A stretch of DNA of 64,000 nucleotides from Aegilops tauschii subsp. strangulata. Its lineage: Eukaryota > Streptophyta > Magnoliopsida > Poales > Poaceae. The position numbers were made by a program, and so were the translations under genes. The stretch is taken from contig NC_053040.3 of NCBI RefSeq assembly GCF_002575655.3, positions 461,142,780 to 461,206,779 of the forward strand, in the 5' to 3' direction. Positions 41,841 through 53,722 of this stretch are shown here, piece by piece (the stretch's first letter is position 1; every line of letters begins with the position of its first letter). The notes beneath the pieces were generated by a model. That model was given only the letters and a program-made list of their open reading frames with translations, was not told where the DNA came from and made no database searches.

Positions 41841-44800
41841 CTGATCCAGAAGGTGTATTTGCAGTAGGGTGCCCTGAAAGCAAGAACTGACGATGTCGCC
41901 GCCGCAGCAGCTAGAACATTCTTAGCAACCCGTGACACAAAAACTAATAAAAATCTAGCCAGACGGATAATATATTTGGTATTAAACAAAGGTGACAGCA
42001 ATCGCCACCCGTAAATTAAGTGGCTCAAAACTGCCAACCCCACCCATGTATAAAGCGTCGTCGATCTGAAACGCAGTGCCTTAACTTCTGAATACCATAA
42101 GGAAAGCATTTGGCATTATTACTCGTGAAAACAAGAAAAATAATTTGCCATTATAATTCATGAAAATATTTTTATACTATGAAAGAGCTAGCATTTTCAT
42201 AAATCAAAACTGATTCTGAAATCTAACTATGATGACATGTACATAAATAGGTGTAAAATTAGCAGTTTAATACTCTATATTCTAGCAAACAGCTAGCTCT
42301 CTTAAGTCAACAATAGGCAAAGATTACTACCATGACAATGTAACTACATGATGTTGAGCTAGTTCAATTACATTGGAGAATCCAACACGTAAAGCTTCAA
42401 GAATCTGTAAAAAAAATAATGAAAACTTTGAGAGTTATGATATTTATATTAGCAGGAGCACAAAACTAAGATGCAGTTGAGTATACCTGCAAAGATTAGA
42501 AATATCATCAACATAAGCCAAGTAAATAAGGGTTCAGAAGGGAAGTAAAAAAATAAAGCCGTATGGGTTACCTTTTAGTCAGTCTCTGAATTAACAAACG
42601 ACACCCTTTCACCCAAGACAAGATCAATGATTAGCTACGTAGGTACTCAGCTAGTCTGCTATGTCTGTTTAGTAATTTATAGTCAAAGCCAATTGATCAT
42701 TCGACTTATGAGATATAACAAATAATTAGCTAAATAGCTATTGTACCAAAACCTGCGTATGCACCAGCAGAAGCACCGAACTCTAGCTCATCACCTCGAG
42801 TGTCTCGGCGCTCGACTTGAATGACCATGAAAACCATTGTATGGATCGTGCACCTATTTGAATGATCCATCTAGATTAGATACATCAGTGATTTGGCTAT
42901 AAGGTGGTAGAAAGAATGATCTTCTGCAGAGAAGGCATATGTTCTTCACAATCAAAGTACTAATGGCGAAAACAGTGTATTAACAGAGAAAGATAATCTG
43001 ATACTGCAACTATGATAATTAAGATTCTACATTACATCAAATATCAATTAGTTCATTATTCAACACCGAGTACAGGAGTAAGAAAACTATAGACCTATTA
43101 AACATGATATTGCAATTTTTCCTTATAGATGGAACTCAAAATCTTATAAAATGACTTCGATATGCAGTCTTAATCTCTATATAATATTTGATTACAACGA
43201 TATAATCATGAAGAACAGTGGCTTTTAGGGCACATATTTTGATCATTCTAGCGGTAGTATGAGAAGAAAATATTCCTTAAGAAGAACCTAGTACTAATAT
43301 TAGAAGTATATTGGTATCACACGCATGAAGAAAATATCGAGCATCACCTGGCTCAGAGCACTCAGCTAATCTACAATAAGTTCAGAAATGAATATCCTTG
43401 GCAAAGGTCCATATATACGAGTTCTGGTGTATCCATCATTGTTGGGAAGGGAAAACCATAATGCTCTTAGTTTTTTCTGCTGGAAACCTTAGTTCTTCAC
43501 GAGACTTGTAACCAAAACCAGTAAAAAAATATATCAACAATTGAGTTTATACCATAACCATCAACCTGTAGTTATAACAGACAGGAAATTATCATCACAA
43601 TAATCGACATCACACAACTGTGCATTATTTAACAGTGTTTGTAGCAAGCCAACTAAATTTTAAACCCTAGCCACATCGTTAAATAGTATGGATTGCCATT
43701 TCTCACAAGTATCAAAATCTATGAATACCATTATGACGTTCCAATAGGTACTAATGTTTCAGTTTTAAATTATCCACAAAAAGATTCTAGCAAAAAATCA
43801 TAGGACAACCTATAAGAAGCAGAAGAGTCTTTCTTGTAAGCGCATGTTAAGCTCGTATGGTCATACCAATCGCCCTGGCTTTCACACCTCTCAGACGCTT
43901 CACTTGGCTACACATGTACTCAACACTTCCACTGGAGTGGCCTTCCTGTCCTCCTTGTAATTTCAAATCTCGGGTATGATGGTCTGTCCGCCAGCCTGCC
44001 ACATTCTTTGATTTCCACCAAACAATTCACTGCAGCCTTGTAGACCTCATCACCCCATTCAACATGTAGCTCTAACAGATCGAAATCAATCTCGTAATCA
44101 CACAAGTAGTAGTAAAATCTCAGAAATTATCATCTCCACGAAATGACGAGGAACGCAGGCTATGGTCTGTAAAAAACTTGAGGTTCAGTCAAGATAGTGC
44201 AGAAGTACCTTAGGGATATTGATGTTGCAGAGACGGTGAAGCTTTGCAATATTGTTGTTTCTGCAAACCTCCTTCACAAAAACGGGCGGATGAAAAGCCT
44301 GTGTACAAAGAAGCATTCGTGAGGCCAACACAGGGATGCAGGGAGGATAGCCTTCGGAAATGAAAGAACAAACTGATAGGCCAAAAGACTAAGAAGGGGA
44401 CTGAGAGGAACACTGAATATGGCTGAAGAAATAACACCAAGTATGACTAAATAATTTACACTGAATATGACATATGACTAAACAAATAACACTGAATATG
44501 ACTGAAGAAAAATTGATAAACTGAAGAAATAACACTGGATATGACTGAAGATAAACTGATAAACTGAAGAAATAACACTCGATATGACTGAAGATAAATT
44601 GATAAACTGAAGAAATAAATAACACTGAGTAACAGAGAAAACTTCCACATTTTCCTGTGAGCTGCAGAGTTCAAAAAATAAAGAGCCACACGAAGCTATT
44701 CTCACCTGATTGCTTGGTTGCTCACATTCACAATTCCAAATCCCTTATCCCAAATCCATTTGATTGCTAGTACTGCACAAAGGCAGCATCCATCTCCAGT

Positions 44801-45460
44801 GATTGTTAAATCCATCACCCCAGATCCATTTGTCATGCTAGAGTTCATAATGCCAAATAAATTGCAGCACACATCAAGCCCTACGATCTGCAAGAACCTT
44901 ACAAAATCAATAAGTTCAGGGATGGGGGACAAGATCTTATAACATAAAACGATCAAAGAATCTGCCACACGTCGCCTCAAGCCAGGGTCTCACCAACATC
45001 TAGATGCGGGTATGGGAAGAAAGAGATGGCAGGGAGAGGAGGAAGGTAGTACCTGTGTGTGGAGGAGAGGCTGGCCTCAGTGGCGCCCGTGGTGGCAAGG
45101 ACGACGATGGTGGTGAGGCACCCTGCACGGCTGCACCACACTATCCTCTAGCCAGGCTCCTGCTCGGCGGGGCCTTGACGTCCTCTGGCTGTCGTCGTCC
45201 GGGTCGAGCTCCGCCTCCGGCGACTTCTTCGCCGCAAGTCCTCAAGTAGAGGGAGAGACGGTGCACGGGATCGATGGCTGCGCGTTCCCCTGCTCTTTTC
45301 CTCTGGCGACAGCGGCGCTGGCTTCGAGACGTGGTGATGGAGGGTGGCGGCGGCTGTGCGACGGAGGAAAAGGTGGGGGAGAGAAAGAGGGGGAAGTGGA
45401 GTCGCTCGCTAGCCGGTTTAGGGTTTCACCGCTATTTTTTTCTGCTTCTCTCGTCCGATA
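41841..45460 (-). other. Unassigned minus-strand locus with splice-consistent exons (host gene or captured fragments)
   Basis: Reading the minus strand there is a C-rich leader with CCCTAAACC (about 45460-45053) ending at a donor. Candidate exons follow at 44887-44706 (MNSSMTNGSGVMDL), 44298-44209 (AFHPPVFVKEVC, 30 codons, clean borders), 44166-43920 (WGDEVYKAAVNCLVEIKE) and 42087-41841 (a hydrophobic segment, FLLVFVSRVAKN). The third weakly recalls the XH domain of plant FDM proteins; I would not rely on that. The last exon ends near the CACTA-A insertion. A satellite-like array of CTGAAGAAATAACACT units fills an intron (44400-44640). The exons do not join into one long protein that I can defend, so this may be a decayed gene or several captured pieces. 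Confidence 0.4.
42110..43900. other. AT-rich stretch between candidate exons, no gene seen
   Basis: No long frame or known repeat was recognised. It behaves like intron or intergenic sequence. Confidence 0.5.
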
Positions 45461-45461
45461 A

Positions 45462-45842
45462 ACTCGACACAGTAAAACCGCCAGGTGTACACACCCAACG
45501 AGCGCCCATGCCGCGACGGTTAAAGGGTTCAATTTTCTCACAAGTACAATGTTATGTCAAGTCCATTTCAAAAATATTTTCAGAATTTTTTGACTTTTTA
45601 TTAGATTACTAAATTATTTTTCAATATAGGGTGTATATGTCCGCATAGACCAAAAGTTCCCCTCCTCCGTAGCTATATATAACGGTTTTGCTAAAACTTA
45701 GCTAGCTGAGATTTAATATGGTCTCATTAACATCCTTATCTGGCATCACGATTCGTACCCTTTTCAGTTGAGGAGTGTACGCGGCACGTTTTCTTGTTCG
45801 CTCTTGTTACTTCGTGATTCTGCACTCTGCAGCTTCAAGGAC
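45462..45842. other. Spacer left of the hAT-like element
   Basis: AT-rich sequence with a fragment (45600-45640) resembling the right end of the 27694 MITE-like repeat (CAATATAGGGTGTATATG). Nothing else is recognised. Confidence 0.45.
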
Positions 45843-45944
45843 ATCGTTGCCAGGGCGGAGCCAGGATTTAGGTAAGGGGGGCAAGCCAACAAAAACATTT
45901 CTCGAGTGGTACACTAATAATATGGTCACTACTAGAAAAAAGGC

Positions 45945-46245
45945 TGTTAGTGGCGCACCGGGTTTTGCTATTAATGGCGCACTATAGGTGAACCACTATT
46001 AACATGCCACTAGTAACAAATAGTAATGGCGCACCTCTGGTGCGCCATTAGTATCCCAGATAATAGTGGCGTACCACATAGTGCGCCACTACTATCTCCA
46101 ACAGTGCGCCATTACTATGCCTCCTAGGGGGCCATATTTACCTTCACGTATGCCCCCAAGTGCGCCATTACTATGCCCCATAATGCGCCACTGGTATTTA
46201 GCCCTGGTGCGCCACTAATGCTCAATATGGTGCGCCACTACTATA
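45945..46245. repeat. Subterminal repeats of CACTA-B, left side
   Basis: More than ten GGTGCGCCA or TGGCGCAC units lie in both orientations. Confidence 0.9.
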
Positions 46246-46487
46246 AATATTAGGAATTATTATTTTTTGCTTTTCTGGTATTTGCACATGTTACAAAATA
46301 TGTTACACAGCACAGAATATAAACATCACACAATAGAATTCATCATATTAGTCTCCAAATTCGAAATAGCGAACAAAGTTCAAACATTAGCCAAGTTTAG
46401 GTCTCGAGACATTAGCAAAGTTCATCATATATATTAGCCGAGTTTGTCGTCACATTACAAAGTCGATATCGATCATCTAAACTACCA

Positions 46488-46736
46488 TCACATAAAAGAG
46501 AGCTGCGACACGATGAGCATCATCGCGATGAAACTGGTCTTCATCCGGTTCCTCCTCCGCTCCCTCCTCTCTCCTTCTAGACAGCGCGCGTATCTCGCTT
46601 CCGCCTCCGCCCTAGTGGTGTATCGTTTGTAACTGTTACCGCTGAAACGGTGAACCTGTCTCCGACACTCCTCCCAGTCGTCGTAGACTCCGGGAACCTT
46701 ACCCTTGTACACGACATACGATGGCACCTCTATGCA
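46488..46736 (-). CDS. Small ORF with RNase H1 hybrid-binding (viroplasmin-like) domain
   Basis: A candidate exon opens after an acceptor (TTTGTCTAG) at 46737 and reads VPSYVVYKGKVPGVYDDW, then ECRRQVHRFSGNSYKRY and TTRAEAEARY. This is the classic pattern of the ~45-residue domain that binds RNA/DNA hybrids at the N-terminus of RNase H1 and in caulimovirus viroplasmin-type proteins. A basic RRERRRNR stretch and a hydrophobic C-terminal segment (FIAMMLIVSQLSF) follow. There is no RNase H catalytic domain. It lies after the second gene's stop (46973) and before the subterminal repeats, so it is either a separate small gene or a terminal alternative exon. A start codon upstream was not fixed. 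Confidence 0.65.
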   Translation of the reverse strand, partial: CIEVPSYVVYKGKVPGVYDDWEECRRQVHRFSGNSYKRYTTRAEAEARYARCLEGERRERRRNRMKTSFIAMMLIVSQLSFM

Positions 46737-46972
46737 CTAGACAAACGAAACATTAGTAGCAATTCACAGACAATATATAAGCAATATATAAGTATGCAAC
46801 AAAAGGATCGGAAGAGAAAAGCAACACATTAATAGCACGATTCATGGTCCTACTAATAAATAGCATCGATTACATATAAGTTGAACGACTGTCCAAACTA
46901 AAGAGACATACAAGGTCATTAAAGTTTAATTACAACATGAGCTAATCGATATTTCAGAACTACATAGCATCA

Positions 46973-49900
46973 TTACTTTCGACTCGACTCAGGGGCCGGA
47001 GCGTGGATGAAGCCACCGTCTTTCGTGATGGTCATGAATGTGCGGTCGTTGTCAGCCTGCATTTGTAGCGTTGTTTCTATTTCACTGTTGGACGGTTGAT
47101 ATTTGAGGTAGAACTGCCCCGAGGTACGAAGGACATCTTGATAGATGATTTCCGCAAACTCCGACTGGATGCGAAAGAATTCTTGTCTGATGTCCGCGTC
47201 CTGGATTGCCGACAAGCGTGCAGCCCAATCTTTGAGATTAGTTGGTAGCAAAAGGTGATTATGGTCCCATACGATCGCCCGCATGTGATGGAGGGCATAG
47301 TAGGCATCCTTCTGACTGCCAGGCGGCTGCTTGACGCAGGGGAACGTCGTTACGTGGGTGAACACGTGCTTGTCGTACCTACAAATTGGCCTCCTGAAGG
47401 TGCCTCCAGATTTGGCGTAGCCGGGGAGAGCATCATCAAGAACTTTCTTGATATTTGTGTAGTCTTTCTTCGACTGACGGTCCGAGTCGAAATACATGGC
47501 CATGGAATATTTCGGGCTTAAGAGGATGAGTGTGCAATGTGTGTCGCTGCACAAAACACGGAATGTTAGAAAAAAATAGAACAATCGAAATCTAAGAAAT
47601 CATATGTTACGGGGCGGTGAGGGGATGACTTACTCGGGAAAGTAAGGCACGAGGAAGTTATCCTTATCTGGGTTCGCCAGAATGACGCCTTCAAGGTATG
47701 AACTCGCGACTTGCTGGTCCCCAGCGCTGCCCAAGATCTTGGCACGCATGTAGAAGGGGTCGACTATCACGATGTCCGGGGTCTTGTCTCTAATGAGACG
47801 CATCTCCATACTAAGCGAAAATAGCCGAATGAAGGTGTAGTGCAGCGGATGAAGGTTAAACATAGCGTAGATGTCATCAAACCACAGGACGATCATACCC
47901 CGATGGTGCTATCGACAAAGCCCTTGCCCTCTGGCACCTTGGCCACGAAAACCGGGTATGCCACATCATTCTCGGAGAGACGCCGCTTCTCCATAGAAAG
48001 AACACTGTCATGCAGACTCCGCATAGCACCGGTTGCAGCATTGAGCAGATTAGTCGGTAGCATCGGCCTACCCGCCACATGCACCCTCCTCGAGATATCC
48101 TTAGGTGAAGGTGGCCCGTCCTGAGCACAGATGGTACTCGGTGCCGGCTGGCTCGCACCCTTGTTATTTTTTCTTTTCCGTCCCTTATGCTTCTTCTGCT
48201 GTAATGGGATCGAGTTCTGCTCAGAGACCACCTTCTTGAGTGTGTTGGGGCTGATAATATTTCACACCTCGGCTATCTGAGGCTCCGTGAAGGCGGCAGC
48301 TGGAGGCATCTCCTGAGAACTGAACACCAGCCGACGCCTATTGCAATTGGGTTTCTCCGCGGTACCAGCTAGATCGCGATCGTCTTTTGCAGGGTTGGGT
48401 TCTTGAGAAGGAGGCCCCAAGAATTCGTCACCGTACCCATGTTCGTTGAAGTACTTATCGACGTTGGAAAATGTACCGTCGTCGTCGTCCGGATCCTGTG
48501 CCATATGCATGTCCGGATTAGCTGACGGCGGTAGCGTTGCGGCGGTCTTGCCATGGCTTGGCGCCGGCACGACTGGCGGTGTTGTCTGTGGGGTGGTGTC
48601 CCCCGCCCCCAAACGAATCTGGCTCTTCGGCCAAAGCATGGACCAGCTTATGCAGGCGTTGAGGGTCATCACATCATCTTGTCGGCCCCAGGGGGTCGAT
48701 ACAGAGGTAATAAGTCGTCGCAGCCCCGCAGCACCCGAACCAGTTGAACCCTATACACGGTGGGTGGCATCGGATTACCGTGGAACACGCGGTTGCTCGG
48801 TTGAACGATTCTGGCCTTGGCGACATCGATCAACTCGCCGTCCACGAAGTGCAGGAGAGTGCATGGAACATCGGCGGCGCCCTGCGAAAACATGTAGGGC
48901 GTCAGGGATGCCCAGTCAAAGGCAAGGAGATGAAGTCATCGGCCGAGGCTTAGTTACCGTGATGGCATTGAGCTCGGCTAGTGTCGAGGCACCGCCAACG
49001 GCGGGCGTGCAAGTGATGGAGGGGCCGCTTGCTGCCGAGGTGCCGGCCGGCGTATTCTTCCCACACCCGGGTGCATTAAGCTCCAATGCCGGCGCCGACG
49101 TCGGAGACACCAATGCCGCCTCCGCCGGAGACACCAATGGCGCCGGCGCGTTGTGCGAGTTGCTGCCCGTGAAGCTGGGAATCGGGGCGGCCCCTGTTGG
49201 CCGCCCGCAATCCACGCCTGCAGCCCCTCAAGCAAGGTAGGCATAATGGCGGTGATCGTCGCTCCCAGTTGGTCTCGCACTTGCTCTTCGACTATCTCCG
49301 AAATCCGCGCCACTTGTGCCTTGAGTTCTTTAACCTCGCGCTCCTGGCTTTCCGAGCTGGTCTTTCTCTCCTTTTGTGCAGCCTTATAGTATTCCGACCA
49401 TTTCGTGGACAAGCCTTTGCCGGCCACACGACTAGCTGACGACGGCTTACTGAACTTATCCTTGTGTTTCATTATGTTCAACGCCCTATTTAAAGTGGTG
49501 TCCCAAGGGGAGCTCTGAGACCCCGCGCTACTGCTTTCAGTGTCCTGCAGAAGGATTTAATTAGAATGCAACCATATGGAGCTAATTACGCGGGGGTGTA
49601 TTCCTTACCAGAACAAGCTCAAGCGCCTTGGTCTTCGGATCCGTGGTAAGCTCCTTTGTTACCGGGTCCACCTTGTACCGGGCCCTGACAGAGTTCCTGG
49701 TCTGCTTGTCACGGTATTTATCGAAGAGGGGCGGTAGGCCTTGCTCGGCACGCACCGCGTCCTCCCTGTCCCATATAGGTTCCGCCACTCTGTAACCGCC
49801 GGGACCGAGTGTGTGGTGTCCTAAGTTCAAGTCCCGCATATCTTTCCCCTACTGACTTGATTCCACGGATGCATTGCTCTCGCACTTGATCTTGAACTCC

Positions 49901-50525
49901 AGGTAGTCAGCTTCGCTGATTGAAGGATTTGTCCCCTTGATCTTCTCATAACTATCACCACTAGAATCCTTCTCTTCACCGCGGCTCTCCAAGTAGCCAG
50001 GGCCGTGCTCATCTTCGTGAGGGCGGCACTGTTCACTTTATTCCTTGAGAGGCGTGTGTTTGCGAAGTCACCGGGGAACTTGTATCGTTCGTGCAGCTTC
50101 GTGAAGAGGAGGTTGCGCAAATTCCCTCGGTCACGATGCCTTAGGTTCTCGGTGTTGATCGAGACGGTGCTCCGGAGAATGCACCCGAGTTGTCCCGCGT
50201 ACCCACTGACTAATTCTTTGGGCGCCGTTGGATGCCCACTGGAGGACACTTCAGTAAATTCCTCCTTGACGGTGCCGAGCATGTTCGGGCGCCGGTCCTT
50301 CAGTTGCCTCTTCAGTTGGCTGCCATCTGTGCGTGCGCTGCCATCATCAGTGGTGGCATCCCTGGCGGCACCATCAATGGTGTCATCCCCGACGCCACTA
50401 GGGGTTGTGTAGTCGGGATCGGTGTCTTCCGCGGCGTCCTCATAGCGGTGAGGTTCTTCCTCCATCTCCTGGGACAGCTCCCAGAATGCCTTGCCCGAAC
50501 CGCCAGCCTCATCGTTGTTGGCCAT
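46973..50525 (-). pseudogene. CACTA-B second gene with coiled coil and ULP-like C-terminus lacking the catalytic Cys
   Basis: Minus-strand ATG at 50525 (MANNDEAGGSGKAFWEL) starts an acidic N-terminus, then a Transposase_24-like region (HERYKFPGDFANTRLSRNKV; next exon 49839-49582, KYRDKQTRNSVRARY). A coiled coil follows (KAAQKERKTSSESQEREVK), and then a segment with VDGELIDVAKARI. The C-terminus resembles C48/ULP peptidases in order: DTHCTLILL (His), MYFDSD (Asp), VKQPPGS (Gln). The expected Cys site reads QKDAYYALHH, without Cys. The stop is at 46973-46975. A frame change occurs in the 50000-49830 stretch (KRRILVVIVM), so the copy is probably broken. Confidence 0.65.
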
Positions 50526-50628
50526 GTTCGCTCTAAATAGGAAAAAAGGCTACTAGAGTTATTTCTTAAATGCAGTCTAGTTTGTTAACTGAATACCTGC
50601 AGTATAATTCAGAATAAAGGCTACTAGC

Positions 50629-51200
50629 GTTGACAAGCATTTCCTTTCTGCTCGTCCAGAAAATATTTTCTCTACGGTACAAAAGCCATTTAAAGAAGTA
50701 GTGGCTATAGGGCGTGATGCTGGTGAGGGATTATTGTTGGCCACAATGGGTGAAGTGACTGACGAGCCTCGCGAGGAGCCTACTAAACTTGACTGTGGAG
50801 ACCTTCAGTTGTCCACTAGCAAAATCAAGAAGGTACACTTGTGATTGTTATTTTCTTGCATTTTATATAGATGCTTGCATCAGAATCTATCTATCTGAAC
50901 TTGGTATTCTTAAAAAAAACAATCTGAAATTTCTCCTTAATTTACTACTCCTATATTAAAGCGCATACTGTAAACAGCTATGTCTTTGGCATTGCGCAAC
51001 TTCTCCCTATACTTCTCCCTGTAACCTAACGCAATCTTATATTTTTGGTGTACTAGGTTGGTATTGGAGGTCCCCTTATTAATTCTAATGATGGGAGTTT
51101 TGTTAGGATTAACTTTTATGATAATACCCGATAAAACCCCTTTCCTGCCAAGGAGTAAAATCGTTGATGTCTTAAAAGGGATTGATCTTCCATCGCAAAG
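50629..51200 (+). pseudogene. Captured gene fragment resembling a plant trypsin-like (Deg-like) protease
   Basis: The plus strand has two exon-like blocks. The first (50629-50832, 68 codons, open) contains EVVAIGRDAGEGLLLATMG and LDCGDLQLSTSKIKK, ending at a GT donor. The second (51057-51200) starts after TACTAG and reads VGIGGPLINSNDGSFVRINF, then after a one-base frame change KTPFLPRSKIVDVLKGID, ending at a GT donor. The IGGPL..G..GMNFYD..TPFLP order is typical of a large grass family of trypsin-like proteins. The block lies within an intron of the CACTA-B second gene, on the opposite strand. I infer capture of a host gene piece. The family assignment is from memory. Confidence 0.5.
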
Positions 51201-51465
51201 GTATTCTCTTTTCTGGTTATGTCTCCATGGTAACTTAGTTATGCCATCTATGTTATGTCTCCATGATCTTCCATCTACTCCTATATGTATTCTTCTACTT
51301 ATTCTTTTTCAGGGACAACTGTTTCTTGTGGCATCTACTTATTAAACAAACATTTAAACTATGAGCTTACATCGTGAATCTGAACAATAGGAGTAACTAG
51401 ACTGCATTTAACAGGAGTACACTACTAGAGTTAACAAATTGGGCATCTTATAGGTCAAACTATAA

Positions 51466-51598
51466 ATGTTGATTAATTTTTGTTTCGGTTGAGAATCGGG
51501 CACCTTCCAGGTCAAAAAAATTGGGCATGACCTTTGCTAATTTTCTTGACCTAGGAGTGCCCCATTCTCAACCGAAACGGAAATTAATCAACATTTCA
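51466..51598. repeat. Hairpin with ~40-bp arms
   Basis: TGTTGATTAATTTTTGTTTC at left pairs with GAAACGGAAATTAATCAACA at right. A related word, GAAACGGAAATGAATCAACA, recurs at about 57268 upstream of the transposase. Confidence 0.7.
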
Positions 51599-51639
51599 GG
51601 AGAAAGGGGTCATTTCAGAAGATCACAAGTTCAGAAGAT

Positions 51640-51797
51640 CTACAGTAGCAGCAGCATCACAAGTTGACAAAATTCAGTGAATATAATGATCAACTCTACA
51701 GTAGCAGCAGCATCACAAGTTGACAAAATTCAGTGAATATAATGATCAACTCTACAGTAGCAGCAGCATCACAAGTAGTACAACAACATCATCATCA
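51640..51797 (+). repeat. 56-bp tandem repeat, about 2.7 units
   Basis: CTACAGTAGCAGCAGCATCA starts at 51640, 51696 and 51752, giving an exact 56-bp period. Confidence 0.9.
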
Positions 51798-52769
51798 CAA
51801 GTAGTACAAAAGCAGTGAATATAATGAGATGAGCATGTACATAGTCAAATTGTCAAGGTCGTGCCTAGCATGGCTTCTACATATATATTTTTTGAACCGC
51901 GCAAAGTGTTTGCTGCTTCTGTATTTTGTAGACTAATTAATTTTGGAATTCCTCCTCCTGGGGATGTTTTTATAGCATGTACTTTGGGTTCGGTTCTCTC
52001 GAGAAAAAACAGTGCAGGTTTCTGCATTATTTACCATGGTTGGTATTAATTTTTGAACCATGATCTGGTATTTTATTTGACATGCTGGCTTGGGAAAGGC
52101 ACCAACAAGGTCCAAAGTATAGCCCTGATAACTGCATTCAGCCACTGAAATAACATGAGTACCAGGTAACTAAGTAAGACTGCATGCGACGATCTCCAAG
52201 ATATAAAAGACTAGCCAGGTGAATTCTTCAGTGAAAATGTTAGGCAAGAATAGCAGTCCAGTGTATTATTTTGCGGTGGTGTATATGTTCATATCCTACT
52301 ATGTAGCACTATTATAAGTTTGAATTTGATTCTGTTTGAACACTTTTAATATTGTTTCCATTGTTTAAAGTAGTACAACAGCAGCTTGAAATGAACTAAG
52401 ACCCTAATAGCTAGTTTGATCGTGCGCTGTTACTTTCTAAACTCTTTTTATCAAATCTAGCACATGATAGCATCTTGAACAGAACCAACATCAAAAGAAA
52501 AAGACTACAACTTTGAATACCACATCGACCAGCTTATCCTATCAACACAAATTACACACATATTCTCCCTAAACCACCCCAATCAAACACTTTTCAGAAG
52601 CTAAGTTGCATTGCACACCCATGAGCCATGACTTATAAACACAATTACTAGAGCAGTAGAGAAATTCATCCATAATTTGTGCTAGGTATGAGGCGCTGGA
52701 GGTTCGGAGCAAGTCCGGGAGCGCCAAGATCTCCTGCGGTAGCAACAAAAGAACACGTTTGCCCTTACC
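51798..52769. other. CACTA-B passenger or intron sequence, unassigned
   Basis: Short plus-strand frames (51861-52049) and a minus-strand peptide-like stretch near 52145-52080 (GYTLDLVGAFPKPAC) look coding in style but were not identified. They may be more captured fragments. Confidence 0.3.
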
Positions 52770-53165
52770 TTGTTCAATGACAGCAGTTGGGGCAGCCGAG
52801 CAGCCTGCGGTGGCTGGTGTGACCCACCGGAGCGAGTGTGGAGATCACGGGGAGCACCGGGGAGACGGAGGGGGGGTGGAGGGGTCGAGCGCCGTCGCGC
52901 CCTGCTTCCGCGGCTCGCCGGCCCGGTGTTGAAGCAGATTCCGCCCGCCGCCTTGCCTGTCGCCTCGCACGATGGAGCTCGAGCGAAGAGGCGCCGCGGG
53001 TTTCTAGGATTTCGAGGGCTGGGAAGAACAGATGGTCAGCGTCTCAGGAGCGGCGAAGGCGAGGGAGGGGGTGGGTGGGGGCGGCGGAGCCCGGGAGCGA
53101 GGTCGCCGGTGGGTGGGGCGGCAGCGAGGGGCGAGATGCAGATCGATTAGGGAGAAGGATGACCG
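52770..53165 (-). other. Leader exon of the CACTA-B second gene
   Basis: On the minus strand this GC-rich, pyrimidine-rich block ends TTGAACAAG|GTAAGG (a good donor at about 52769). It lies immediately downstream of the internal repeat cluster. Its long frames in several phases are probably untranslated. Confidence 0.5.
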
Positions 53166-53199
53166 GCTGGGTCGTCTTGGATAATTTAGTGGGGGGAGG

Positions 53200-53722
53200 G
53201 TTAGCAATGGCGCACCTTTTAGGGGTGCGCCATAAACACCGTGATAGCAATGGTGCACCTTCTCCTGGTGCGCCATTACTAACTTTTTTTGGATTTTTAG
53301 TTGCATGTAATAATTTTTTAGAAAATGACCATAAATTTTAAAATGTTACGATATAAGTAGTTATTACTAATTTTCAAATACTTGGGTTGCAAAACATTTG
53401 TGAATTGGTAAAACATTTATGAATATGAAAAAATATCATCAAATTTGTGCTCTATATTCATGAATTCAAAAAGTGCCCATGAAATTTAAAAATATTCGTG
53501 AGTTCAAAAAATATTAACAACTTCAATACTTTTTGTGAGTTAGAAAAATGTTCGCATTTCCAAAAAATGTTTGCAAATTTAAGTAGGAAAAGGAACACTG
53601 AAAAATAAAATACCAGAATAAACATAAATATAAATTGGTATATCAATGGCGCACCTTCTAGGGGTGCGCCATAAACACCGCGATAGCAATGGCGCACCTT
53701 CTCCTGGTGCGCCATTACTGAC
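53200..53722. repeat. Internal cluster of CACTA-B subterminal-type repeats
   Basis: Two ~80-bp blocks (about 53203-53281 and 53646-53722) each contain AATGGCGCACCTT..GGGGTGCGCCATAAACACC and CTCCTGGTGCGCCATTACT. They sit upstream of the second gene's leader, far from either element end. Confidence 0.85.

Noticed and set aside
43920..44105. XH-domain (FDM-like) call for a 61-residue frame
   Set aside because: The resemblance rests on one short stretch (WGDEVYKAAV..EIKE), the frame begins without ATG, and the preceding exon reads into a stop before it.
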